Below are positions 37,036-47,856 of a stretch of 64,000 nucleotides of DNA, piece by piece. The translations under genes were made by a program, and so were the position numbers. Position 1 is the stretch's first letter, and the number at the start of each line of letters is the position of its first letter. The stretch covers positions 20,416,001-20,480,000 of the forward strand of contig NC_092312.1 in NCBI RefSeq assembly GCF_036785885.1, read 5' to 3'. The notes below the pieces were generated by a model. It saw only the letters and a program-made list of their open reading frames with translations, did not search any database and was not told where the DNA came from. The DNA comes from Coffea arabica. Lineage: Eukaryota > Streptophyta > Magnoliopsida > Gentianales > Rubiaceae.

Positions 37036-37339
37036 TAATCCTATGATAGAATAATTATTAAGATATAATCAACTAGACTGGCCGAAAGCCTAAGCCACAA
37101 CAAATGAGGCAGTTTTTAATTGTCTGTGGCAGATCATGTTACATAAGTTTAAATCAAGGGATAGTTTTAGGAACCTTGAGGTTTCTGATAATAGCAGCTA
37201 CTTCTCTTGGAAGTTACAGAAATCTCTCTTGTCAAGTATGTTTTGAGAACAATTGGTGATATAAGCACAACTTGATAAAACATATTTATATCTGCTTATG
37301 AGCAAACAAATAACCAATTCCGTTACGTATTCCTGAAGA

Positions 37340-39388
37340 ATGAGACACTTTCTGAGTATTTCTACTACATGTGCTAACGTTAGTGCTGCAAAAAAACTCC
37401 ATGATCAACAAGCTGGGACTTGGGAGATTCAGAATTCCATGAAATGCATCCCATCAACGGCAGCTTGTCAAAGAGGAGCAGCAGCAGCAGCAATGTTGTT
37501 GAACAATCTAATGCAGCCACTCCTCCGCAAGTACCCGTCATCTCAATTCCAGCTCTCATTCTACGCCCCAGTTTTTCAGTTCTTAACAGGCAAAAACTAC
37601 CTCAGACTAGGCCAACAATTGCACGCCCACATGGCCCTCCGCGGCCTATACCCCAATGCATTTCTCGCTGCCAAGATGGTTGCAATGTACGCCAGCTGCG
37701 GCGATATCAACTCCGCTGTGCAATTATTCAGCGCCGTTGAATACCCGTCTACTCTTCTATTCAATGCAATTATTCGCGCGTTTACTTTATACGGAGAGTC
37801 CCATACGACTATCCTGATTTATAGTCAAATGCATTCTCTTGGTTTGCGCGGGGACTATTTCACTTTCCCATTTGTGTTGAAGTCTTGCGCGGATTCATTG
37901 TGTTTTGAGATGGGAAAGTGCGTTCATGGGCTGAGTTTGAGGAGTGGTTTAAATTTTGATATCTATGTAGGGACTTCCTTGATTGACATGTATGTCAAAT
38001 GTGGTGCACTCGATGTTGCGCGGACGATGTTTGACGAAATGCCTGTTAGAGATACGTCTTCTTGGAATGCATTGATTGCTGGGTATATGAAAGATGGATT
38101 CGTGAATTCTGCTGAGGGGTTGTTTCGGGCTATGCCCAATAGGAATATCGTGTCTTGGACTGCTATGATTTCGGGGTACACCCAGAATGGATTTGCGGAC
38201 AAGGCACTGGGATTATTTGACGAGATGATAAGTCGGGACACAGATGTGGTGAAGCCCAATTGGGTGACGATAATAAGTGTTTTACCTGCGTGTGCACATT
38301 CAGCTGCGCTTGAGCGCGGGAGACAGATTCATCAATATGCCAGGGAAAGGGGTTTTGACTCCAATACATCAGTAATGACGGCTCTTATGGCCATGTACTC
38401 AAAATGTGGCAGCTTGGCTGATGCTCGTGTATGTTTTGGTCGGTTGAGGCCAAATGAGAGGAATTTAGTAGCATGGAACACTATGATCACTGCTTATGCA
38501 TCTCATGGATGTGGCAAGCAGGCGGTTTCCACGTTCGAGCAAATGATTGGAGCTGGGGTTCAACCTGATGCAATTACATTTACGGGGCTGTTATCAGGGT
38601 GTAGCCATTCTGGCCTTGTGGATGCTGGATTGAAATATTTCAACTGTATGAGATCAATGTTCTTGGTTGATCCAACACTTGAGCATTATGCTTGTGTTGT
38701 AGACCTTCTGGGCCGTGCTGGACGATTGGTGGAAGCTTATAATCTCATCTCTCAAATGCCAATGCAAGCTGGACCAAGTGTCTGGGGTTCCTTACTTGCT
38801 GCTAGTCATAAACACAGAAATTTAGAGATTGCAGAACTAGCAGCTAAAAAGTTGTTTGTCTTGGAGCCTGCTAATGCTGGGAATTATGTCATGCTTTCAA
38901 ACATGTATGCAAAGGCTGATATGTGGGAAGAAGTGAACAGTTTAAGAACTCTATTCAAGTCGAAGGGTGTGAAGAAGACTCCTGGGTGTAGTTGGACTGA
39001 AGTGAACGGAAAAGCACATTTATTTCGTTGTGGTGATACGTCTCACCTTCAGACAAAGGAAATTTACTCCTTGTTGGAGGAGCTACCAGAGAAGATCAAG
39101 GCAGCTGGTTACATGCCAGACACTAGTTTTGCCCTGCATGATGTTTCTGAAGAGGAGAAAGAGCATTATCTCGCTACACACAGCGAGAAGCTGGCTGTTG
39201 CATTTGGGCTTCTTAGCACAAGCCCTGATACTGTCATTCGTGTCACAAAGAACCTTAGAATTTGTGGAGACTGTCACATAGTCATCAAATTCATTTCTAA
39301 AATATATAGACGTGAAGTCATTGTAAGGGATGTTAATCGGTTTCATCATTTTAAAGATGGATCCTGCTCATGCGGTGATTATTGGTAA
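37340..39388 (+). CDS. PLS-class PPR protein with E and DYW domains
   Basis: A single intronless frame of 682 residues, as usual for this class. PPR motifs of P, L and S types run from about residue 70 to 500 (for example DTSSWNALIAGYMKDGFVNSA and NIVSWTAMISGYTQNGFADKA). E-type motifs follow, and a C-terminal DYW domain ends exactly in DYW. The cytidine-deaminase signature is intact: HSE at 614-616 and CGDC with Cys642 and Cys645, then the second zinc site near HHFKDGSCSCGDYW. Such proteins act in C-to-U editing of chloroplast or mitochondrial RNA. The PPR code should pick the target, but I have not decoded it. The start at 37340 is the first in-frame ATG; one at 37439 or 37493 could also serve. 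The N-terminus lacks an obvious compartment signal. Confidence 0.93.
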   Translation: MRHFLSISTTCANVSAAKKLHDQQAGTWEIQNSMKCIPSTAACQRGAAAAAMLLNNLMQPLLRKYPSSQFQLSFYAPVFQFLTGKNYLRLGQQLHAHMALRGLYPNAFLAAKMVAMYASCGDINSAVQLFSAVEYPSTLLFNAIIRAFTLYGESHTTILIYSQMHSLGLRGDYFTFPFVLKSCADSLCFEMGKCVHGLSLRSGLNFDIYVGTSLIDMYVKCGALDVARTMFDEMPVRDTSSWNALIAGYMKDGFVNSAEGLFRAMPNRNIVSWTAMISGYTQNGFADKALGLFDEMISRDTDVVKPNWVTIISVLPACAHSAALERGRQIHQYARERGFDSNTSVMTALMAMYSKCGSLADARVCFGRLRPNERNLVAWNTMITAYASHGCGKQAVSTFEQMIGAGVQPDAITFTGLLSGCSHSGLVDAGLKYFNCMRSMFLVDPTLEHYACVVDLLGRAGRLVEAYNLISQMPMQAGPSVWGSLLAASHKHRNLEIAELAAKKLFVLEPANAGNYVMLSNMYAKADMWEEVNSLRTLFKSKGVKKTPGCSWTEVNGKAHLFRCGDTSHLQTKEIYSLLEELPEKIKAAGYMPDTSFALHDVSEEEKEHYLATHSEKLAVAFGLLSTSPDTVIRVTKNLRICGDCHIVIKFISKIYRREVIVRDVNRFHHFKDGSCSCGDYW

Positions 39389-40590
39389 ATGCAGATATAG
39401 TTGCAGTTTTCAGTTCACTATAAGTTTTCTCAGAAGCTGGATATTCGCAGGTCCTCTTTTGGAGCTTTTTGCAAGGAAGCTGCAATGTTGCATCTGGATT
39501 GATATTAGCTGCTACGAAGCAGAGAAATTCGTGGTTTTAAGATATTGAAACAGTATGGGAGACTTATTGCATTAGTGTTCAAGATGAATCATAAAGCTGA
39601 AAACTTTAGGGGGTAGAATGGCATCTATTTCCAGATTCTTCTACTTCACGCTTGCAGGCCATAAGAATGTCTATCCTGGACTGTAAAAACATCATCTTTG
39701 GTATGTAATGGTTCACTGGCGAGTTCAATATCATGATGACCTCTAGAGATGATACTTATAAGGAAGGTCATTGTCTTCATCATTCTAAAGATGGTTTTTA
39801 TTTATTTGGACACGACAATTCCTCGTGATCAGATGAATCATCTTGTGGATTGCAACTGGAGGAGGTATCAGCTTTCAAACTCGTGGTGATGTACTTTGTC
39901 CTTTGGGCAGACTATCCAGATTCTAAGTACAAGGGCAATTCAAAGAATAAGTGTTGGAAGAGTGAAGAATTTGATCAGCTGACTGGTGATTCCTGCTTCG
40001 AGAGCTTCAGCTGTGTGACTGTGGTTCATGCCATACCTGTAAGTTTGCGAATTGCTTTCTGTCAAATAAATGCATATCATGGCGACTTTATGGTGTGATA
40101 TCTTGAATTTTCTGCTTCTTACTTCATCTAGTTTGAATAAGGATGATAATGGGATTATATAACTTAGGGTCATTTACCAGGATATTGGTATTTTATTGCA
40201 ATTTTAATAAGTGCTTCTATTCCTACTCCTATAATAGGAAAATTGACTTTATGTAAAGTCATGTTCTTTATCATTGAAACTTTTTGTTTCTGCTTATCAA
40301 CTTCCATACGTTTTAGTATGCAATTTGGTTCATTTGGGACTTGCTTTCACCGTACTGGCTCACTTCTAGCCCCTCAATTGTTACACCCTGTTACAGTTCT
40401 GAGGTATATCGATGATTGTAGGTTGTCAAAATTGCAGACTGGGGAAACCTGGAGCCTGGGATGTAGTTTCCATTTACATCCGTTTGTGCCTTGAGTGTTA
40501 GCTTCAACTTTGTAAACCGGTTCATCTGACAAGCCTACAGCCTAGTTAATGATTTGAAGTGTAAATGTTTGTTTTGCCAATTAGAATTAT
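39389..40590. other. 3' flank of the DYW gene, no gene seen
   Basis: Contains probable 3' UTR and spacer. Small open frames here have no recognisable motifs. Confidence 0.5.
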
Positions 40591-40594
40591 ATTA

Positions 40595-40770
40595 CAATTC
40601 GTGAAAAGAGATGCTAATGTAGTAGCTCATTGATTAGGTAAATTTGCCAAGAACTATGAGATGTTAGAGTGGGATCATGTTATTAAAGATTGTGTACATT
40701 CTGCTCTAATCAGAGATGTTGCAAGTTTGAAGCAATCCAATGCAAGTATTTTTCTGTCCCAAAAAAAAAA
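40595..40770 (+). mobile_element. LINE 3'-end relic (RNase H domain) with A-rich tail
   Basis: The frame reads FVKRDANVVAH, then a stop codon where Ala is expected, then LGKFAKNYEMLEWDHVIKD. This matches the C-terminal end of the RNase H domain in plant LINE-type elements, whose signature is RxANxVAHxLAK. About 130 bases later there is a run of A residues (40758-40771), as at the 3' end of a LINE. The reverse transcriptase and endonuclease parts are absent. It is a short, 5'-truncated, decayed copy. Confidence 0.65.
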
Positions 40771-40771
40771 A

Positions 40772-41963
40772 AAGAACTTATTGCAGTCGAAATATGCAGT
40801 CGCCACTTATCGTTCGACCAAGTGTTTAGCTTGCATTGCTATTTATATACTTTGTGACATGAAGCTTCGGTCTAAGCAGCTGAATTTGAAGTTGCATTTA
40901 CTTTTTTTTTTTGGTGAAGTATATTTCATTCATAAATTGAAAGCCAATATAAATGAGAACGTCAGAACACTGAATTTGCAGTATGACAAGAAACACGGGA
41001 AGGGATAGCACCCAGTTTTATTGGCCGAGAAAAACCAAAAATAGTTTGCCAGTTAATCAATTGTCCTTTTTCAAAATCTACGACTGCAAGACAATTTTGT
41101 GACTTAAGGCGCTTGGAAACTTTCTAATCTGCTGTCAGTACTGACTCGGGAATGTATATGGTGAGCAATTATGGTGATTCATGTATGCTGAAGCAGGAAA
41201 ATCCATGTGTCTGTTGCATATACAACATGGTCTACAACCAAGTCTATACAAGCATTTGCCTCTCAACTATTTTAAAATAATAATGATACTAATAATATTT
41301 GAACAGCAATCTAACAAGAATGTAAGGCACAGGCTCGTGTCTAAAAACATGAAACACTATCAATCTAGCAAGAATGTAAGGCACAGATTCATGTCTAGAA
41401 ATATGAATCACTTGGGTTAACACAAGACTTGGGAATTAGTATTCACACTCCCATTTTAGCCTCTGGCACTCCAATTCACTCAATAAATAATATACCTCCA
41501 ACGAATATTAGAGGCTAATTGGAGAGTGCAAATATTACTTCTCATGAACATATATGTCCCCTTTTAGATAAGTCAATTGGGTTAGTGGAACTCGTTAATG
41601 AAATTTGAACAGTTCCATTTAAAGTACAAATCCGGAAAAACGTATAGTTAACACCGTGACTCCTCAACCGGAACGTTTGTATAAGTACAGGAATAATTCT
41701 CCACCTTTTCGCCATTTCCTTTAACCTTGGTCCAGGATATTCGCCATGTCTGGAACAAACTTCGTCTGCAGCAAAAAGGGAATGGATGCATAACAGTGTT
41801 AAAAAAAAGGGAATTTTTGTTTAGAGTTCAAGGGAAAAATGGATTCAGACACGAAAAACACATCATAATGTATCCTTTTAAAAAGAACACCAGCTCCTAA
41901 CCAAGCAAGGGATTATTAAAATGTATCGTTGTCAAGGGTCATATTTCAGGCAGAAATCCAATA
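40772..41963. other. Intergenic, no gene seen
   Basis: AT-rich spacer between the LINE relic and the convergent ceramidase-like gene. It holds the 54 bp tandem repeat listed separately. About 30 bases near 41597 (GAAATTTGAACAGTTCCATTT) also occur near 26623, just left of the hAT-like element, so both may be fragments of one older repeat. Confidence 0.5.
41307..41414. repeat. Two-copy 54 bp tandem repeat
   Basis: CAATCTAACAAGAATGTAAG and the following 34 bases are repeated once with about 85 percent identity. No function is apparent. Confidence 0.8.
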
Positions 41964-44033
41964 CTACCTCTCTGTTTCAATAACCCTCTTCATTAGCATC
42001 AGAGTCAAGAAGACAGGGACCATAGCTGCAAATAAATGCTTAAGAGTGTGCCCGCTCACAATGTGATGAGTCCATTTGTAAATTGGTTTATCAGCTGCTT
42101 CTTCAACCTTAGCTATAACATAAAACCCTGTGTATTGTGCAGCAACGTCCTAAGAAGACAGTATAGAATGGCAACTAAAAGTAGTACAAAAAAGAAACAT
42201 CTGAATCAAGAATGTTACAAACCTGCAGCCCATAACCAATACAAAGAATGTGTATACATTGGAGGCAACAGGATAGTCATCAAAGGAATGGCTATGCAAG
42301 GAACAAACTGGACCAATGCATATGGACGCAGATCATCAAAAAACCTAAGACAGAAATGTACGTACAGTTAGACCACAATTCAAACTCAAAAAGTTCAAGA
42401 CATAATTTCAGTTGAAATGCTGCTTCCACTTCAGTTATCTACAGCCGTGAGAAAATTTTAGAGTATAAAATGCTTAACGCAAAAAAATGAAAGGAAAAAG
42501 AAGATGGACACCTCTCCTAATGCTACCACAGGCAAATTATCCAAGGCTACATGTAAACAGAAATAACTCATGAATGTAGATTCAATCATCACTGCCTATT
42601 AGCTGTAATAATCGATTAGTAAGACTTGAAATATATCATGCACTCCTTGCTAAAAGAGAAGCACTTACCACCAATAGAGAATGCTAACTATACCAGTCAA
42701 GAGCAGAGGAAGAATTGATAGAGTCCCCCATTTTTCATCCACTCTTTCAATAATGAAGATTGAAATGATGGAAGTGAAAGCAATAGTCATCTGCGGCAAT
42801 TATGGCCCTCACATTAAAATAATAACCAGAATATATAGCTACAGAATTATGGCCTATCTGAGAAATCCCAAGTTTCATCGCAAGAAAACTTACAGGCAAG
42901 CGGTCCCAGACAAGACGAGCATCATTTGGTTTGAGATGATAGTAAGCGGATCCAAAAGCAACAGCTGTAACGCCAATGAAAAAACATGTCCAACCCAATA
43001 GCTCACCTTGTGATCTTTTGGCACCATTGTCAGGAACATCACAGTCAACTCAGCAAAAGGGGAGCCAAAAAAATTTGAGAAAATGTGACATATTGACAGA
43101 AATAATGATAAAACATTATACCTTAGCCTGAAATAGTTCCGATAATAACAAAGTATAAGCCCAATTGCGCCAATTACAAAAAAAGGAAAATTTGATACCA
43201 CATTCAGCATGTTCGGTATCCCTGTTAATCATAGCACACGTTATTTTCTATGAATGGACAATACAGGCTCAATCGCGTTTCAAAGTGCAGAGACAACTTG
43301 AGATGAAGTATATTACAGCCCCTCAATTACAGTTTAATAAGTTTCTTTGAACATAAAACATGTACATAAGCTTGTGGCAAACATGGAAAGGATGCAATTA
43401 CATGTACTTTGAGCATCTCCAACAGCGATGCAGTTTTCCTTGTGCATACAAACAGGCCCAGAATAAAGCCAACCCCTAAAATTCCACTAACCAAACAAAA
43501 TGAGTTAATATACTAGATAAATATTCAGTACCATGCAATGCTTCTCCGGTAAGGAACAAATCATGACGCACTCATCTGGATGCTAGGATGCGCAAAATAC
43601 AGGTCTGCTTGAGTTTTTTTTTTTGGCATAATTTGAAGGCAAAAATACTAAAACACACGTACTTTCCAACTTTTCGTGCCAGTGAATACTGAGGCTAGAA
43701 GTATAACAAATTTCGAGCAGACCCACGTTTACATACAAAATCACACAAAAAATAAAAACGAAATTGAGCAGGGCTGGAGCCCTAAATTTAGCATATCTCA
43801 AGCATCAGATTCCGACGATTCGACAGGACAAGAATCATAGTAGGAAAGGTTTTAGGTGCAAAATAAGAAAGAAATTCGGGGGAAAATAGAGAGATATCTT
43901 TACCAAAGAATTCACGCTGATCAGCAAAATCATGGTATTGTTCGGACTGGGGAATTTTCGGAGTGACAACCATTAAAACTATAAAACACAAGATTGCTAC
44001 TCCCCATACTAACAGAGTTCGTTTACTCATCAT
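41964..44033 (-). CDS. Alkaline-ceramidase-like (CREST family) membrane protein
   Basis: Six exons on the minus strand: 44033-43904, 43221-43122, 43014-42894, 42790-42669, 42344-42223 and 42127-41964, giving about 252 residues in phase. Several hydrophobic segments are visible (LVWGVAILCFIVLMVV; FPFFVIGAIGLILCYY; WTCFFIGVTAVAFGSAYYH; FTSIISIFII). The CREST-superfamily metal-hydrolase residues are in place: Ser and His in GSAYYHLKP, Asp in LVWDRLP and the paired His of SGHTLKH. Plant members such as At5g11870 are annotated as alkaline phytoceramidases, which would cleave (phyto)ceramide to a sphingoid base and fatty acid in ER or Golgi membranes. That activity is by family only. Two ATG codons start the protein (44033 and 44030); a longer in-frame upstream ATG at 44204 exists but the family begins at MSKRTLLVW. 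Confidence 0.87.
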
Positions 44034-44362
44034 CTCCTCTGTCTTTTTTCTTTTCAGATTTCTTCTTTCTTTCTTCTCTCCTCTAATTTCCAAACAACCA
44101 TAATGACGAGGGAGGAAGGAAGTTTCCTCAGCTAATACGACAGTTTGGTCGTCAGCGCGGTAAACTTGTAATTCAGCTTTCCGTTGAGGGGTTAGTTTGT
44201 CCAATTCCCTCTGTCCAATGTACGAAGGGGAACTTCCGAGTTCTTACCAAGGTTCCGTTCACTTCGAGCCACGCCTTCTACAGTTCTACTCCGATTTGTA
44301 TTTTTTTAAATAATATTAAAATAATAATAATAATATTTAGTGTTTGGATTGAGCAGTGTATC

Positions 44363-45848
44363 GGGAAAATCGCTAATTTAGTCCTCAAACTATTTCACTA
44401 AAGCTGATTTGGTCCCTCAATATTTTATCGCATGAATTAAGTTCCTTAATTAAAATTCTTGTGCCAATTTAAAACCTATACGGTATTGCCGCCCAAAACA
44501 CACATTTCTGTACATAAACCAACGGCGAGGCAGGGGTTTTTTTGAAAGTACACAGTAGGATTTCTACGGAAAGCAAGACAGCAATCATTTTGCATCCAAA
44601 TTGGGAAACCTTTGAGTAGTGAGAAAATAGAGGAAGCAATAGCTTTTGATCCCTTACTTTCAAAGGTGAAGATAATTGCAAATTCTTGGGATCCACGTGA
44701 AATGAAGGTAAAGGAAGTCCTCTTCCCTGGAAGAAATGGGCAGAAATAAATAACAAATTTTGTTATGACATAAGAAACTTCTTGAGGGGTGAAGGTGAAG
44801 GTCTTCTGAGCGACCTTGCTACTCGTATATGTGGAAGCGGGGTGTCTTCTTGGATGGTCGAGACCCTGCCTTCTCTTTCAATTTTATTACTAGAAATTTT
44901 GGACTTTCGTTGGTGGATTTAGTCAACTTCAGTAGCTCCAAGTTGGCTAAGGAGTTTAGTTGGAATTATGGGGAAGAAGGTGCTACAAATAAAAATGATG
45001 TGTTAGAAAGACGACTTAAACAAATTCGCAATTTTCTGTTCATTTTGTTTATTTCCTTGGGTGTTCCGGTCCTTAATATGGGAGATGAATGTGGTCAGTC
45101 TTCTGGGGGTTCTCCTGCATATGGTGACAGAAATTCCTTCGATTGGAATGCTCTAAGAAGTGGCTTTAGTATCCAAACAGTGTAGTTTATTTCTTTTTTG
45201 ACTTCACTGAGAATAAGGCGAAGTGATCTTCTTCAGAAGAGGAATTTCTTGAGAGAAAAGAGTATTGAGTGGCATGAAAGCAACCAGGCTCCACCAAGAT
45301 GGGATGACGCAGCTAGCAAATTCCTAGCTATGACCTTGAAGGGCCAGTTCTGAAGATATCGAGTCTAACTTTGTTCCTAATGCCTGTGGTGACTTGTTTG
45401 CTGCCTTCAATGGCGCAGATCTGTCAGAGAGCATTACTCTTCCCCCACCTCCAGCAGATATGGTATGGTTTCATTTGGTTGACACGGCCCTTCCTTTTCC
45501 TGGATTTTTCACAGCAAATGGTGCTCGTATCGAGAATGGGTTGGCCACATATGAGATGAAATCTCAGAGTTGTGCTTTATTTGAAACCAGAGTCCCTAAT
45601 GATTGGTTTCCTCCAATTTGGATGCAAAATGATTGATGTCTTGCTTTCCGTAGAAATCCTACCGTGTACTTCCAAAAAAGCCCCTGTCTCGCCGTTGGTT
45701 TCTATACAGAAATATGTGTTTTGGATGGCGACACTGTATAGGTCCTAAATTGACACAAGAAATTTAGTTAAGTGACTTAGCGATAAAATGTTGAGGGACC
45801 AAATCGGCTTTAGTGAAATAGTTTGAGGACTAAATTGGTGATTTTCCC
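44363..45848. mobile_element. Pack-MULE with long terminal inverted repeats
   Basis: The ends GGGAAAATCGCTAATTTAGT and its inverted counterpart ACTAAATTGGTGATTTTCCC begin long inverted repeats of about 250 bp (44363 to about 44612, and about 45606 to 45848), as in Mutator-like elements. The flanking nine bases (CAGTGTATC and TAATGTATT) agree at six of nine positions, consistent with a decayed 9 bp target duplication. No transposase frame is present. Nearly the whole interior is a piece of an isoamylase-2 gene, which makes this a Pack-MULE. Confidence 0.85.
44620..45635 (+). pseudogene. ISA2: Captured isoamylase 2 (ISA2) gene fragment
   Basis: Reading on the plus strand, pieces in shifting frames match the C-terminal third of plant isoamylase-type debranching enzyme 2. 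They include EEAIAFDPLLSK, WKKWAEINNKFCYDIRNFL, RRLKQIRNFLFILFISLG, VPVLNMGDECGQSSGGSPAY, RRSDLLQKRNFL and MVWFHLVDTALPFPGFF. ISA2 partners ISA1 in the starch-shaping debranching complex of plastids. About 330 codons are represented, covering the end of the amylase barrel and the C-terminal beta domain. At least two frame changes and an in-frame stop (45183) break it. ISA2 is intronless in Arabidopsis, so the lack of introns does not show capture from RNA. Expression, if any, could give antisense or chimeric RNA to the real gene. Confidence 0.88.
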
Positions 45849-46000
45849 TAATGTATTTGAGATAAAATAATTTGTTTCGTAAATTTCAATCACCTTCTTA
45901 TCTTATCAATTATCTTTTTATCTCACATACATTACATCACAAAAAAAGTGCTACAGTAGTTATTTCAAATAAATCTTCCAAATAAACTTTTATCCAAACA

Positions 46001-47614
46001 AACTCATTAACACTTGGTTGACCTAAACTACAATTTGAAAGTTCTAATGTCCAAACATATATATTAGTTTTTGGATTTTTTGAAGGAAAAAGAAACTTTC
46101 TATCCTTACTAGTTTTTGGTTGGGACTTGGGACTCAAGTGGTAGTACAAGTTTTTTGTTTATACCTTTCTCTGCCTTTTTGCGAAGATTAAGGTGTAGTA
46201 CAATTCTAGCTACAATGCTAATGTATACTAAGAATGTATGCATTAGGAATATTAGAAACATCTCAAAAAGTGTAATATTTACAAATTAAAATTGAAATTT
46301 ACTTGTGTATCGTATTTATGTATTATATATATATGTGTGTGTGTGTGTGTATGACATGTTGTAGGAAAGGTTTTAGTGGAGGTCTCCTAGATGGCTTCCA
46401 AATCTCTCATAATTTTGTTTTGGATTGTTCATTTATTTTAATACATAAATTTAATTAAAAAGTTTGAAATAGTGATTTACAACTAATCTTATGACATTCA
46501 AATTTAAATTTTAAAATTTAAAACTTTTTAATAAATCATTTATAGTTTGTTTTTAGACTTTAATCCCTTTTTCCTTCCATAATTGAAGAAAATAAATTTG
46601 GATAATTTGATTAGGCCCATAGTAAAATCATTCATCCTATTACAACTTTATCACTTTAGCTCATTTTACTCCTTGATTAATAAAGATTGATTTGCCAAAT
46701 ATGAGGAATAATGTGATTAGTCCCATTTTTTAATTATTTACATTATAATATTTTTTGCACTTTCCCTCTAGTTATATACATTGATTTGTCAAACATTCCG
46801 ATGACATATCCAATTAACTTATTGCAACTAAATCAATTTTTTTATCCTTAAACTTATCCTATTAGACAATTATTCCAACCAATGAAATAAACACTTTGAC
46901 ATACAAATGTCATCTAGATAATTTTCGATATACGCAAAAGTCCATCTGGATAATTTTTCATATAACATGTATATCAAAAAGTGGAGTTTTTGGCTAAAAT
47001 AATCTACTTTTCAAAAAATAATCCCAAAGTAACGCTCTTTCAATTTTTATTCCCTTATTAATCTAGTTATTGCCATGTAGACTCCCTATCAAAGGAAAAA
47101 AATAACTTATAAATCTTTTGTTTATATATTACACAGTTTTTTCTTTATTTTGTGCCTTAAGGACATTCTGTAAACAAATTAAAAAAGGAAAGTAGATCCA
47201 TAATTAGTGTTTTAAAATTGTTGATCACCCTCCAAATTGCAATGATTTTGTCGAAGAATTTTTTTTTTCTGCCATTATTCCTCCCTAGCTTTGTTCTTGA
47301 TTATTATATCACAAGTTCCTTTCTTTTTTTTTTTCCTTCTTACTTGCAATTATATATATGGTAATCTCCTAACTTTGTAAATTTTAAGAAGTTTTGCAAA
47401 AACTCAAATTGTTTGAAGTACGAGTAAACATTTCAAGATATATAATAATCATAGTTTACGTGAACTATAAAAATTCCACTATAAGGGGAAAGAAAATTTG
47501 AAAAAAATTCTCTTGCATTTTTTGACTTATCAAAAGAGAATACATTCCAAAAAAATAGGAGAGAGTAAATATAACTAGATCAGTATTAGTATCAAAATTA
47601 ACACGCTATATGAG
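46001..47614. other. Intergenic, AT-rich, no gene seen
   Basis: Contains a (TA)n(TG)n microsatellite at about 46324-46350 and otherwise featureless AT-rich DNA. No coding frame or repeat ends are recognised. Confidence 0.6.
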
Positions 47615-47856
47615 CCAATCTGATTTGAGAAATACTAATTAACTCAATAATAGATAGAGAAATATTTTTATTTATCTTTAAGATTGTACATAAGTAGCAA
47701 AATTTGAACTATTGAAAGGTTATTAAAAATCTATTGATATGAATTGTATCTCTTAATATAAGATGGAAATGTGAATACTTTCCATACTCAAAGTCCACAT
47801 GGCAACAAGTAGGTTAACAAGGGAATATATTTTGAAAGTGCATTAGTTTGGGAATA

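Larger units (their letters stand above)
44341..46000. mobile_element. MITE split by a Pack-MULE
   Basis: TGTTTGGATT at 44341 and TATCCAAACA ending at 46000 are inverted ends. The right part (TTTTTATCTCACATACATTACATCAC, then GTGCTACAGTAGTTATTTC) matches the family at 13708 and 16965. The two parts are separated by the 1,486 bp MULE at 44363-45848. The MITE was therefore there first. Its left arm is only about 20 bases. Confidence 0.7.

Noticed and set aside
44469-44756. A 95-codon minus-strand frame near the ceramidase-like gene
   Set aside because: It lies mostly in the MULE terminal inverted repeat and antisense to the ISA2 fragment.
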